Below, piece by piece: positions 7,646-16,021 of a stretch of DNA of 64,000 nt. This DNA is from Streptomyces sp. A 4/2 (GTDB taxonomy: Bacteria > Actinomycetota > Actinomycetes > Streptomycetales > Streptomycetaceae). A program made the position numbers and the translations under genes. Numbering within the stretch: position 1 is the stretch's first letter; every line of letters starts with the position of its first letter. Location: NCBI RefSeq assembly GCF_940670765.1, contig NZ_CALNVW010000020.1, positions 124,001 to 188,000 of the forward strand. The letters are read 5' to 3'. Below the pieces are notes generated by a model. The model had not been told where the DNA came from and did not search any database. It saw only the letters and a list, made by a program, of their open reading frames with translations.

Positions 7646-8656
7646 TCAGTGCTCGGTGGTGCGTGCCTCCTCGCGCAGCCTGCGCCAGGTGCGAGTCACG
7701 GACGTCAGCCCGGCACGCCTGGCGCCGGGTCCACCGGTCTCCCAGTTCCGGGCCGTCTCGGCGAACGTCTCCGCCCGCGTCATCGTGACCGGCCGCCGCG
7801 CCTGCGCGGCCCGTGCGGCGAGCCGCAGGTCGTCTGGTTCGATCGTGTCGAGCTTCGCCCGGACGTGACTGAGCAGCGTGGCGCAGGCGTCGACGATCGC
7901 GGCCTCGCCCAGGGGGCGCGGCGGGAGGTCCAGCCCTTCGGACAGCCGCTGCTCCAGGGCCGTCCGCAGGTCCTGCAGGGAGATGTCGCGGATCGTCAGC
8001 GACAGGTGGGCGGACAGTCCGGTGGCGCCCACCGCACGGTGCGCGAAGCCGCGCGGAACGTAGAGCACGCTGCCGGGTTCGAGGACGCTGCGCAGGAGCC
8101 GCGGGGAGCGCTCGTCGTCCGGGAGTTCTCCCGGCGCCCAGTCCGCCACCGTCGGTGCGTCGTGGACGTACCAGGTCTTGCGTCCGGACACCTGGAGTAC
8201 GAACACGTCGGCGTCGTCCCGGTGCACCGCGAGGCCCTGACCGCCGGCGGGCGTGACGAAGAAGAAGGCCTCCACACGCCGGTCGATCTCCTCGGACAGT
8301 CGCGCCACCAGTTCGCCGGTAGGGCGGTGCCACTGGTCGACGTGTCGCAGAAGGAGCGTCGCCCTGGCGCGCAGGAGAGCGAGGACTTTCGCGCGGTCGG
8401 CGAAGTCATGGTGCGTTGTGCCGTTGACCACCCGTGCCGTGGTGTAGGCATCGGACGGGATGACGACCTTGTTGGAGCGGACCATCTCCAGGTAGGGGGT
8501 ACGCAGCAGCCCTCCGTCGAAGGCGGCGTCCAGCTCACCGAGGTCGAACGGTGGGGCGAGTGTCGCCGGCCTGAAGACCGCGGGTTCGCGCTGCCACTGG
8601 CGGTCGGAGAAGCTCTTGATGTCGCCGACCCAGTCGGCCAGCGTGGGCGATTCCAT
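7646..8656 (-). CDS. JmjC/cupin-8 type Fe(II) oxygenase
   Basis: 336 residues. The central double-stranded beta-helix shows the metal motif HRD in GLAVHRDDADVFVLQVSGRKTWYVHD and the distal His in VLYVPRGFAHRAVG, the arrangement of RoxA/YcfD-like JmjC hydroxylases that act on protein or peptide side chains with 2-oxoglutarate. A C-terminal winged-helix-like tail follows. The ATG at 8656 has GGAAGA upstream. It lies 151 bases downstream of the P450 gene on the same strand, and the peptide gene comes before that. A role as second tailoring enzyme on that peptide is inference; a free-standing ribosomal-protein hydroxylase is the alternative. Confidence 0.8.
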   Translation of the reverse strand: MESPTLADWVGDIKSFSDRQWQREPAVFRPATLAPPFDLGELDAAFDGGLLRTPYLEMVRSNKVVIPSDAYTTARVVNGTTHHDFADRAKVLALLRARATLLLRHVDQWHRPTGELVARLSEEIDRRVEAFFFVTPAGGQGLAVHRDDADVFVLQVSGRKTWYVHDAPTVADWAPGELPDDERSPRLLRSVLEPGSVLYVPRGFAHRAVGATGLSAHLSLTIRDISLQDLRTALEQRLSEGLDLPPRPLGEAAIVDACATLLSHVRAKLDTIEPDDLRLAARAAQARRPVTMTRAETFAETARNWETGGPGARRAGLTSVTRTWRRLREEARTTEH

Positions 8657-8807
8657 GGCGTCTTCCCGTGGTGTCAGGGTGTTCGGTGCTCGTGGTCGGC
8701 AGCGCCCACCCGGTACGAGGGTGTGTGCGGGCTCCGTGGCGGGAGGGGGGTGGTGGCCACACTGTCCTCGTCGGGAACTGCGGGTGGCACGAGGGAACGA
8801 CGCCGTG

Positions 8808-9860
8808 TCATGCCCCGGCTTCCGCGTCGAACCGCACGGAGAGCAGGGAGCGCAGGGGGACGGGTGCCTCCTGCTGCGGGCTGCGAATGACGAGTCGGTT
8901 GTCGAAGGCGACGGTCAACAGGCGCTCGGCCAGGGGCACGACCAGGTGCTTGGCCCAGCAGCGGGCACCCTCGAACCCGAACGGCATGAATGCGGGCGTC
9001 TTCTCCGGGTCCGCCACCCCGGCCCACCGCTCGGGCCGGAACTCCAGCGGGTCGGGCCAGTAGTCCGGATGACGGTGCATCAGGAGCGGGAAGAGCGCGA
9101 CCCTGTCCTCGGGCCGGATCTCAGGGTGCAGTCCGGTGTACGCGTCCCCGCCCTTGCGGAACAGCATCCACGCGGGCGGGAGCAGCCGCAGCGTCTCCCA
9201 CAGGACCGCGGTGAGGTCGGCGCGGGCCGCCTCCGGTTCGCGCTCCTGCCCCATGAGCCACAGGGCGTTGCCGGCCAGTGCGGCCACGCCGTCGCAGAGG
9301 GTGGCCGTCGCTCTCCGGTACAGCGCGATGGCCTGCCTTCTCTCCTGGGTGCCGGAAGCATCACGGATCTGTTCGGCCAGCGCGGTGCCGCCCTCGGTGT
9401 CGGATCCCGGCCAGACGGTGACGGCGCGGTCGACGATCCGGGAGAGCGTGTCCGAGCGTGTGACACCGCGTTTCGACAACAGGGAGACCGGCAGGGGGTC
9501 GGACGAGAAGAGCCACCGGCGCAGGTAGGAGGTGGGCGCGTAGGGCCAGGAGCCGGACAGCCCGCGCGTCGGGGGCGGCGGGGTCCGGATGCCCTCCATG
9601 ACGTCCTGCCCCAGCGCGCGGATCGTCCGTGTCGCGCTGTCGTGGGGGATGTCGGCTCCTGCGGCGGGCTTGTAGACCGAGCGCTCCATCGCCGACACAG
9701 GGCGTTCCGCGACGATTTCGGCGATCAGGTGGCAGTCGGAGACACCTACCGTGGTCGCGTCGATCCGGAATACTTTCTCGCCCCTGGCCAGCAGGTCCTG
9801 AATCCGCGGGGCGTACACGACGGAGTGGCCGCGCACCGCTGCCGACGCCATTTCTTCCAC
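8808..9860 (-). CDS. Cytochrome P450, candidate peptide cross-linking enzyme
   Basis: 350 residues from GTG 9860 (GGAGG 10 bases upstream; ATG 9851 is the alternative). The K-helix ExxR is ETLR (222-225), then FRPERW (274-279), and the haem loop is FMPFGFEGARC with Cys301. It is short for a P450 (about 400), and the I-helix region around DGVAALAGNALW lacks the usual acid-alcohol pair AGxDT. That pair is also often altered in P450s that couple aromatic residues rather than insert oxygen. It directly follows a 27-residue peptide gene, and the likeliest job is oxidative cross-linking of that peptide, with ferredoxin partners supplied from elsewhere. Confidence 0.85.
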   Translation of the reverse strand: MEEMASAAVRGHSVVYAPRIQDLLARGEKVFRIDATTVGVSDCHLIAEIVAERPVSAMERSVYKPAAGADIPHDSATRTIRALGQDVMEGIRTPPPPTRGLSGSWPYAPTSYLRRWLFSSDPLPVSLLSKRGVTRSDTLSRIVDRAVTVWPGSDTEGGTALAEQIRDASGTQERRQAIALYRRATATLCDGVAALAGNALWLMGQEREPEAARADLTAVLWETLRLLPPAWMLFRKGGDAYTGLHPEIRPEDRVALFPLLMHRHPDYWPDPLEFRPERWAGVADPEKTPAFMPFGFEGARCWAKHLVVPLAERLLTVAFDNRLVIRSPQQEAPVPLRSLLSVRFDAEAGA

Positions 9861-10099
9861 GAGAATCCCGCCTCCATTGGAATGGCAACGAAATGCGTTC
9901 CCCACGGCAGGCGGAGAACTCCGGGCATGGAACGGGCAGGACCGTCGCTCCGCGCCGCGCCGCGGCCCGGTCTGCGGCGGACTCCGGCCCGGTCGTGGCC
10001 GCCGCGGGCCGCGGCAGACAGGGGCGCCTTGCAACGTCGGCGGAGGCAGTGGCATGGCCGCGTCCTCCGCCGACGGGCGGTGCATGAGATCGGACGGCC

Positions 10100-10162
10100 C
10101 GTCAGACCAGACAGTGCGTCAGATCAGACATCGCGTCAGATCAGATGGTGCGTCAGATTACG
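10100..10162. repeat. 17-bp tandem repeat, about 3.7 units
   Basis: Units CGTCAGACCAGACAGTG (10100-10116), CGTCAGATCAGACATCG (10117-10133), CGTCAGATCAGATGGTG (10134-10150) and a partial CGTCAGATTACG (10151-10162). The partial unit forms the stop end of the small peptide gene, so the array seems to have grown out of its 3' end into the gap before the P450 gene. Too short and without spacers to be CRISPR. Confidence 0.75.
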
Positions 10163-10236
10163 TGCAGCACCCACGCGTGGCTGGCGAGGTCCTCATCCTT
10201 CTTGAACTTGCTCACAAGTGCCTTGATCATCTTCAT
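10153..10236 (-). CDS. 27-aa peptide, candidate RiPP precursor (tryptorubin-like)
   Basis: A gene too short for normal gene calling: ATG 10236, ribosome site GGAG 5 bases upstream, TGA at 10153. The peptide has a lysine-rich amphipathic N-terminal helix (KALVSKFKK), an acidic hinge DEDLASH, and a hydrophobic tail AWVLHVI containing Trp22 and His25. The genes following on the same strand encode a P450 and a JmjC oxygenase. From memory, atropopeptide (tryptorubin) precursors have the same plan: about 25 residues, basic helix, acidic hinge, and an AW-starting C-terminal core cross-linked by one P450. The Trp/His tail differs from the AWYIWY core of tryptorubin. Function is inferred; a leader or toxin-like peptide is the alternative. 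Confidence 0.68.
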   Translation of the reverse strand: MKMIKALVSKFKKDEDLASHAWVLHVI

Positions 10237-10438
10237 GGCTACTCCGTTTCAAGGGATTGCGGGAGTCGATCACGCGGAGCCGCAGTACTGGCCGACCTGC
10301 GGCTGCCCAAGCCATTCTGGCCGCCTCCCCTTGCGTTCGACTAACGTTTCACTGACGTCCACCAGCTGTGCAGTTCGTGAGCGACAAGCCGAACTCCCTC
10401 TGTTCACAAGCGATTTGAAGCAGCAGCCAGGTGCGCGG

Positions 10439-10475
10439 GCGAAGCCGCCTCACCAGGCGGGTGAGGCGGCTTCGC
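10439..10475. terminator. Perfect 16-bp stem-loop terminator after SDR gene
   Basis: GCGAAGCCGCCTCACC (10439-10454) pairs perfectly with GGTGAGGCGGCTTCGC (10460-10475) around 5 bases. It sits 4 bases beyond the SDR stop on the minus strand and separates that gene from the peptide/P450 locus. Confidence 0.85.
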
Positions 10476-10478
10476 ACA

Positions 10479-11210
10479 TCACCAGGGCACTACGCCGGCG
10501 TCTTCGAAGAACTTGCCGGTCGGGCCGCCGTCGGGGAGGGTCGCGAGTTTGATGGCGATCGCCGCGCCCTGTTCAGGGGTACGCACACCGCGGAAGCCGT
10601 TGAGATCGGTCGCGACGTAGCCGGGGCAGCCTGCGTTGATCAGGATGTTCGTGCCACTCAACTCCCGGGCGTACTGGAGGGTGACGGCGTTCAGGAACGT
10701 CTTCGACGGTGCGTACGCCACGGCCACCGGACCCGTCGACTGCTCAGCGGCGATTCCTGACTGCCGGGTGAGGGAGCCGACGCTGCTGGACATGTTCACG
10801 ATCCGGGGTGACGCCGAGCGGCGCAGCAGCGGCATCATCGCGTTGGTGACGCGGATGACGCCGATCACGTTGGTCTCCACGACCGCCCGGATGACGGCGG
10901 GATCGACCCGGGTGGGCTCCTGCGGCATGCCGCCGGTGATCCCGGCGTTGTTGACGAGCACGTCGAGACGCCCGGACTGCTCCTCGATCAGCCGTGCAGC
11001 GGCTGTTGCGCTCGCGTCGTCGGTCACGTCCAGCGGTACGCCGAACGCATCGACGCCGGACGCGCGCAGTCTCTCCACCGCGTCCTTGCGGCGCCGGTCG
11101 TCGCGAGCGCCGATGCCGACGCTCCAGCCCAGGGCCCCCAGGCCTGCGGCGATCTCGTAGCCAATTCCCTTGTTCGCGCCGGTGACCAGCGCAATCGTCC
11201 GTTCGCTCAT
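10479..11210 (-). CDS. SDR family oxidoreductase
   Basis: 243 residues, the classical short-chain dehydrogenase length. The cofactor loop is TGANKGIG near the N-terminus, followed by LDVTDDAS, NNAGI, the catalytic Ser in NMSSS, and Tyr/Lys in YAPSKTFLN. The PGYVATDLNG segment follows. These features fit an NADP-dependent carbonyl reductase-like enzyme. I chose the Met at 11210 (MSERTIALVTG); a Met three codons earlier (11219) is possible. The gene is divergent from a LysR regulator with a T-N11-A dyad between them, so it is probably the regulator's target. A decayed relative lies at 26.6-27.0 kb. Confidence 0.88.
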   Translation of the reverse strand: MSERTIALVTGANKGIGYEIAAGLGALGWSVGIGARDDRRRKDAVERLRASGVDAFGVPLDVTDDASATAAARLIEEQSGRLDVLVNNAGITGGMPQEPTRVDPAVIRAVVETNVIGVIRVTNAMMPLLRRSASPRIVNMSSSVGSLTRQSGIAAEQSTGPVAVAYAPSKTFLNAVTLQYARELSGTNILINAGCPGYVATDLNGFRGVRTPEQGAAIAIKLATLPDGGPTGKFFEDAGVVPW

Positions 11211-11268
11211 GGGTTCCATGCTGCCGCGGCCACCGGCGAAGGGTCCAACACCGATAGGGTGGGCGGCG

Positions 11269-11283
11269 ATACCGTCCAGGTAT
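11269..11283. promoter_or_regulatory. LysR-type box ATACC-N5-GGTAT
   Basis: A perfect 5-bp dyad with the T-N11-A core expected for LysR-type regulators, located between the SDR and lysR genes. It overlaps the upstream candidate ATG of the lysR gene, which favours the downstream GTG start at 11303. Confidence 0.6.
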
Positions 11284-11302
11284 GGATCTGGGGTGTGGCT
11301 GC

Positions 11303-12163
11303 GTGGAGACCCGGGAACTGCGCTATTTCGTCGCTGTCGCCGAAGAGTTGCACTTCGGGCGTGCCGCGCAGCGGCTCGGGATCGCACAACCGCCGTTGTC
11401 ACGGGCGATCCAGCAGCTCGAACGCCGACTCGGGGCAGTGCTGCTGAATCGGACCAGTCGCGCTGTCACGCTGACCGAGGCCGGTTCTGTGCTGTTGACC
11501 GAGGGCCGGACGGCCCTCGCCGCGGTAGAGGCCGCCGAGCGCCGGACCCGCCGCGCCGCACATTCCACGACCGGCCGTCCCGGCCTGGTCCTGGTCACGA
11601 AAGCCAGCGCGTCCCGCGAACTGCTGGCGAAACTCCTCGACACATACGCCGCCGAACCCGGCGCGGTCCCCGTCGACGTCATCCTGTGCGGCCCGGCCGA
11701 GCAGGCACGATTCCTGCGCGAGGGCCGGGCCGACGTGGCGCTGCTGCACCTGCCGTTCGACTCGACCTCCGGGTTCCACACCGAAGAGCTGAGCACGGAG
11801 AGCCAGGTCGTGGTCCTACCGACCGGGCACCCGCTGACCTCCAGGGCCCATGTCCACATGGCCGACATCACGGGGCTGCCGGGCCTGCCCATGCCACGTT
11901 GGCCCGATCCTGACGGCACCTACCCGCCCGGCCCCGGTCCGCAGGTCCGCGACCACGCGCAGTTGTTGCAACTCGTCGCGCTCGGGCGGGCTTGCGCGGT
12001 CTCACCGGAGTCGTGCCGAGCCCAACTGCATGGTGACGTCGCCGCCGTGCCCGTGCTGGACGCGCCAAAGGTCACCACGGTGATCGCCTGGCCACCGCAC
12101 AGCCGGTCCAGAGCCGTCGCTGACCTCGTACGGACTGCGACACGTCTCCAGGCCGTGTTCTGA
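11303..12163 (+). CDS. LysR family transcriptional regulator
   Basis: 286 residues from GTG 11303, giving the canonical opening METRELRYFVAVAEELHFG; an ATG 7 codons earlier (11282) exists but overlaps the operator-like dyad. The N-terminal winged helix contains RAAQRLGIAQPPLSRAIQQLERRLG and the wing LLNRTSRAVTLTEAG. The rest is the two-lobed effector-binding domain (LREGRADVALLHLPF, VVLPTGHPL). It is divergent from the SDR gene, the usual layout for a LysR regulator and its single target operon. Confidence 0.9.
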   Translation: METRELRYFVAVAEELHFGRAAQRLGIAQPPLSRAIQQLERRLGAVLLNRTSRAVTLTEAGSVLLTEGRTALAAVEAAERRTRRAAHSTTGRPGLVLVTKASASRELLAKLLDTYAAEPGAVPVDVILCGPAEQARFLREGRADVALLHLPFDSTSGFHTEELSTESQVVVLPTGHPLTSRAHVHMADITGLPGLPMPRWPDPDGTYPPGPGPQVRDHAQLLQLVALGRACAVSPESCRAQLHGDVAAVPVLDAPKVTTVIAWPPHSRSRAVADLVRTATRLQAVF

Positions 12164-12627
12164 CCACGAACGTTGCCGGGATCGAACAGGCAACTGCGGG
12201 GCGCGAGCCGCCCCGATCGGCTGTCAATGACACCGGGGCTGTGGTCGGCGCCTTCGTGACGGCGGACGCGACCTCCAACCCATCGGATGAGCTCCAGCCC
12301 ACCGGATGAGCTCTGGCCCACCGGGTGAGCTCTGGCTCCCTCGATCGGGATCGGCCCCAACTGCTGTCCAGGGAACCCTGGTTGAACCCGCCGAGGTGAT
12401 GTCGCCCGGTCAGCAGGACCCCGTTCAGGTGCGCTACGACCTGGAGCGGCCGGCGAACCAGCTGGAGCCACATTTCAGGTACGAGGAGGCGGCGATCGTC
12501 ACGGATCTCAACGCCACGGCCTCCGCTCCCCGACGTCGGCTGATCCCCCACCAGCGTCCCGGGTCCGGACCGGTCCCCGGTGCCGGAAGTCCGGCGGCGC
12601 CGGGGAGCGGCGATCGGCCCCGTGGTG
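12164..12627. other. Gene-free stretch between lysR and phospholipase genes
   Basis: 464 bases without a supported gene. The one structured element is the 19-bp triple repeat at 12279-12335, annotated separately. Apparent frames across it have no family resemblance and poor codon use. Confidence 0.5.
12279..12335. repeat. 19-bp tandem repeat, 3 units
   Basis: Three head-to-tail units: CCCATCGGATGAGCTCCAG (12279-12297), CCCACCGGATGAGCTCTGG (12298-12316), CCCACCGGGTGAGCTCTGG (12317-12335). Each carries the palindrome GAGCTC at the same phase. The repeat lies downstream of both convergent genes; its role, if any, is unknown. Confidence 0.8.
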
Positions 12628-13596
12628 TCAGTGCCAGTTCCAGTCGATGAGGGTGCGCAGCGTGTCCGAGTGGAAGTCCGGGAAGTCCAGCGGGACGACG
12701 CCGAGGTGCGTTCGGTCCGACAGTCTGCCGTTCAGGTAGCTCTGTACCCCGGGCATGATCGCGTCCGCGTTGGTCTTGGGCCAGCCGCCGCCCGCGTAGC
12801 TGGTGAAGTTGATGTACATCAGCGCCGAGTTCTGGTCCCCGGCGGCGTTGTCGAACTGCTGGGTGACCTTGGCGGTCTTCTGGGACGGCCAGGACAGTCC
12901 CTGGTAGATGTCCTGCAGCGAGAACCACTGGTTGGACAGGAAGCCGTTGTCGCCGCCCGGCCATTGCAGGACCGGCCAGTCGTTGTCGAACTGGGCGATC
13001 AGAACGATCCGTCCGCGCGCCTCGCCGAGCGACGGCACCTGGTCCGCGAGGAGGAACCAGGGGCGCCAGCCCTTGGTGTCGAGGTAGACGTTCAGGACGT
13101 CCTTGAAGCGCGCGCCGACGTCGTTGTTGGTGCCGTTCTCCTTCTTCAGCCGCATCACGATCGTCTCGTGCGGATGCTGCAGGAGGAAGTCGCGGCACTG
13201 CGCGAGCACCCCGTCGAAGGTGATGCCCTGGTAGTACCCGGCATGGTAGATCCCGAACGAGTCGTCGAGATGGTCCTGGAGGCCGTTGGCCCGGATGTCC
13301 AGGAACCGTACGCCGCGCTGGAGTTGTTCGGTGATCCCCCAATTCTGGGTGTGCGACCACTCGGTGCCGTTGGCGGGGTCGGTGCAGCCGGAATCGTGGG
13401 TGCCGGGGATTGTCATCCGGAGCAGGGACAGCGCGTCGGGCAGCGCGCCCATCCAGTCGGCTGGAAACTCGCTGCCGGTGGATGCGGCGGTGCGCGGGGC
13501 GGTCGCGGCGCGCGCGGGCGTCATGCCGCCGCCGACCACGAGGGCGGTGGTGGTAACGGCGGCGGAGCGTATGAGGGATCGACGGCTCATTGTCAT
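12628..13596 (-). CDS. Secreted phosphatidylinositol-specific phospholipase C
   Basis: 322 residues. The N-terminus SRRSLIRSAAVTTTALVVGG followed by ARA looks like a twin-arginine export signal. The PI-PLC X-type barrel is marked by TIPGTHDSG (first catalytic His), DIRANG, and GIYHAGYYQG (second catalytic His), with KTNADAIMPGVQSYL towards the end. It cleaves the phosphodiester of phosphatidylinositol to diacylglycerol and cyclic inositol phosphate, outside the cell. The start at 13596 gives MTMSRRS; MSRRS at 13590 is equally possible, and neither has a strong ribosome site. Single-gene unit. Confidence 0.9.
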   Translation of the reverse strand: MTMSRRSLIRSAAVTTTALVVGGGMTPARAATAPRTAASTGSEFPADWMGALPDALSLLRMTIPGTHDSGCTDPANGTEWSHTQNWGITEQLQRGVRFLDIRANGLQDHLDDSFGIYHAGYYQGITFDGVLAQCRDFLLQHPHETIVMRLKKENGTNNDVGARFKDVLNVYLDTKGWRPWFLLADQVPSLGEARGRIVLIAQFDNDWPVLQWPGGDNGFLSNQWFSLQDIYQGLSWPSQKTAKVTQQFDNAAGDQNSALMYINFTSYAGGGWPKTNADAIMPGVQSYLNGRLSDRTHLGVVPLDFPDFHSDTLRTLIDWNWH

Positions 13597-13843
13597 GAAG
13601 CGGTTATTGCCCCACCGGAGGGTGTTCTCAACATCCTTTCCCGGCAAGACTGTGAGCGGGTGGACGGGTGGACGGATCCGAACGCCACCCCCGGGGGCCG
13701 CTCGGCGGGCCGCAACGCGTGGATCGCCGCGAGTTGAGGAGCGGGCACCTGGACCCGCGCCCGCCGTGGACGACACGCTCCGGCTCTACCGACGCGTTGC
13801 CGACGGCGAAGGTCAGCGGCGAGCCCACGGCCCGGGTCGCGCG

Positions 13844-15394
13844 TCACGCGTAGGTGCGCAGTTCGGGCCATATCTCGCCCCAGGGACGACGGGGACCGGT
13901 GCAGACGTAGACGTGGCCGCCCCATTCGATGTTGTGCACGCCCTGGGGATTGGAGAGGGTGGCGGCTACGCGGACATGCCGGAAGTACCGGCCCAGGTGG
14001 GCAGCGTACTCGGGGGCGTGGTCGGGGCCGGGGGCGACAGCCACCACGGTCGAGGCGTGCGGGTTGCCGGGGCCCCACCACCAGTCGGTGTTGTGGACGC
14101 TCACAGCGGTGGGCAGCCCGGTACCGCGGCCGAGTTCGTTGATGGCACCGGCCTCGCCGTAGTCCGCCGCAACGATCACCGCGTTCGCACGCTGCTCGGA
14201 CGGGAGCCCGGTCCACACCTGCCGTACGGTGCCGACCAGTTGGGGCCAGCCCAGGGATTCCCCCGAATTCGAGCTGATGCCGTACGTCCAGCCCACGTCG
14301 GAGGGCGGCAGCACCGGCAGCACGATCACGGCGGACAGCGCGGCCGATACGGCGGTTCCGATCGTCAGGCTGCGCAGCCGGTCCGGGCGGGAGTACAGCC
14401 ACCCGTCGAGCCCTACCGCCCCGGCCGCGAGCAGACACACGTACAACCCGCCCAGGTAGTACACCTGCGCTCCGGTCGTCACGGCGAACAGCACGAACAG
14501 CACGGCGTACGCGGTCACCAGGCACCGCCACAACGGCCGGCCGGATCGCCACAGGAACCGCAGTCCCGCCACCCAGAACACCGCCATCGCGAGGCAGGAC
14601 ATGCCGATCTGCCCCACGATCCAGGTGGGGATGTTCCCCGGGCCGCCGTGTTCCCCGTTCAGTGCCCGCGTCATCGCGAACATGGCCCAGCCGTGGTGCG
14701 CCTGCCACCACAGGTCGGGAAGCACGAGCAGCACGGCGATCGTGGCGCCCGCGAGCAGTCGACGGTCGGCCACGGTCCGGCGGGCCGGGCCGAGCAGCAC
14801 CGCGGCCAGCAGGACGATCCCGAAAAAGGCCGCGAGGTGGTTGAATTCCGCGCCGATGCCGACCAGCGCTCCCACGGCGAGCCACCACCGCGTGTCGCCG
14901 GTGCGGCCCATCCGTACGACCACGAGCGCGATCGCCGCCCACGCCAGCGCTTCGTACGACGACGTGTTGGCTACGTGCGCGCCGCCCAACACCACGGGCA
15001 TGGTGCCCGTCGCGATCGCCGCGAGCAGCTGTGCCCGCCGTGCTGCGCCGAACTCCCGCGCAGTCAGCGCGCCGACGACCACCGTGCCTGCGGCGGCGAG
15101 CGCGGGCCACAGCCGAAGGCCCGCCTCCGAGACCCCGAACAGCGACAGCGAGACCCGGGCCAACAGCGGTGCCAGCACCGGCTGGTCCACATAGCTCGCC
15201 TGAAGGTGCCGAGCGCAGTCGAGGAAATACAGCTCGTCGATGTGGAAGCCGTAGCGCGAGGACAGCGCCATCAGCACGGCGAAGACCACCCCCGCGACGG
15301 CGAACACCCGCCGGTCCAGCGGTGCTGTTCGTCCGCCGTCCTCCCCGGCCCGGCCCGCACGCCCCAAGTCCGCTAATTCTGCCGCGTCCGCCAT
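13844..15394 (-). CDS. GT39/ArnT-like membrane glycosyltransferase
   Basis: 516 residues with roughly ten hydrophobic segments and a soluble C-terminal domain. The first extracytoplasmic loop has the family's acidic pair in YGFHIDELYFLDCARHL (HxDE), followed by SYVDQPVLAPLLARV, typical of the dolichyl-/polyprenyl-phosphate-dependent GT-C family (PMT_2, ArnT). It should move a sugar from a polyprenyl-phosphate carrier to an acceptor on the outer face. The C-terminal part ends in a small soluble domain (VWTGLPSEQRANAVIVAADYGEAGAINELG). The acceptor cannot be inferred. The start at 15394 follows GGGGGGTG. Confidence 0.85.
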   Translation of the reverse strand: MADAAELADLGRAGRAGEDGGRTAPLDRRVFAVAGVVFAVLMALSSRYGFHIDELYFLDCARHLQASYVDQPVLAPLLARVSLSLFGVSEAGLRLWPALAAAGTVVVGALTAREFGAARRAQLLAAIATGTMPVVLGGAHVANTSSYEALAWAAIALVVVRMGRTGDTRWWLAVGALVGIGAEFNHLAAFFGIVLLAAVLLGPARRTVADRRLLAGATIAVLLVLPDLWWQAHHGWAMFAMTRALNGEHGGPGNIPTWIVGQIGMSCLAMAVFWVAGLRFLWRSGRPLWRCLVTAYAVLFVLFAVTTGAQVYYLGGLYVCLLAAGAVGLDGWLYSRPDRLRSLTIGTAVSAALSAVIVLPVLPPSDVGWTYGISSNSGESLGWPQLVGTVRQVWTGLPSEQRANAVIVAADYGEAGAINELGRGTGLPTAVSVHNTDWWWGPGNPHASTVVAVAPGPDHAPEYAAHLGRYFRHVRVAATLSNPQGVHNIEWGGHVYVCTGPRRPWGEIWPELRTYA

Positions 15395-15763
15395 CCCCGA
15401 CACCCCCCGGTACCAGGCCCCTCCGTCGCTTCGTCCGCACGGCCGGGGCAGCCCGGCGCGCACAGCTCCCGGGCCGCTCGTACCTTACGCACGCCGGAGC
15501 TGGAGGGGCGAGGGGGTGGGAGCCGGTTCTCACACTCCGGGTCCCGCACCCCGCTTCCCGTCTCACCGCCTCACCGTCTCGGATGCTCGGCGGCTGATCC
15601 GGTGCTGTTGCCTTCCTGTCGACCCTCCCGGGGGCACCGGACCGGCGCCACTACTGGCATCCCGCAGCACCGGACAGCGCGTGACCGTGGACGAGCCGCA
15701 TCCACACTGGACGCGCGAGTCACTGGAGCCCAAGAGCCCGATGTCGGCTCCGGGCCTGCGTGA
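15395..15763. other. Gene-free stretch
   Basis: 369 bases upstream of the GT39-like gene and downstream of the mini zinc-ribbon gene. No frame gives a family resemblance and I see no strong dyad. It presumably holds the minus-strand promoter of the membrane transferase. Confidence 0.4.
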
Positions 15764-16021
15764 TCACGCCTGCGCTTCCATGCCCTCCAGCAGGTTGTCG
15801 TGCGGAGCGTCCGGGTCGGCGTCCGCGCCCGGTAGCGGCCGGTGGCCCTCCGACCAGTGGTTGGACCACCCGCACACCCCGCACGAGTACCGACCGTCCA
15901 GGCCTGCGATGGTCGCTTCGCAGATCCGGCATTCGGATTCGGTGATCTCAGGGGTGATCGCGATGTCGGGAGCGGGGAGCGGGTCGAGTTCCGGTTGCCA
16001 CTGGGGTCGCTTCGCGGTCAT
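15764..16021 (-). CDS. 85-aa zinc-ribbon protein
   Basis: A small acidic protein with one treble-clef/ribbon-like module: CRICEATIAGLDGRYSCGVCG, two CxxC pairs separated by 13 residues. A WSNHW stretch and an acidic tail (PGADADPDAPHD) follow. The start has no good ribosome site but lies inside the end of the preceding gene, so translation is probably coupled. It aligns with the neighbouring mini protein (CxxC, DG, Y, CxxC), suggesting duplication. Role unknown; RNA, DNA or protein contact are all possible. Confidence 0.55.
   Translation of the reverse strand: MTAKRPQWQPELDPLPAPDIAITPEITESECRICEATIAGLDGRYSCGVCGWSNHWSEGHRPLPGADADPDAPHDNLLEGMEAQA

Noticed and set aside
10100..10162. Possible CRISPR array
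   Set aside because: Units are contiguous 17-mers without unique spacers, and no cas genes are present.
12580..13737. 385-codon plus-strand frame opposite the phospholipase gene
   Set aside because: The opposite strand has catalytic motifs and a signal peptide; this frame has none.
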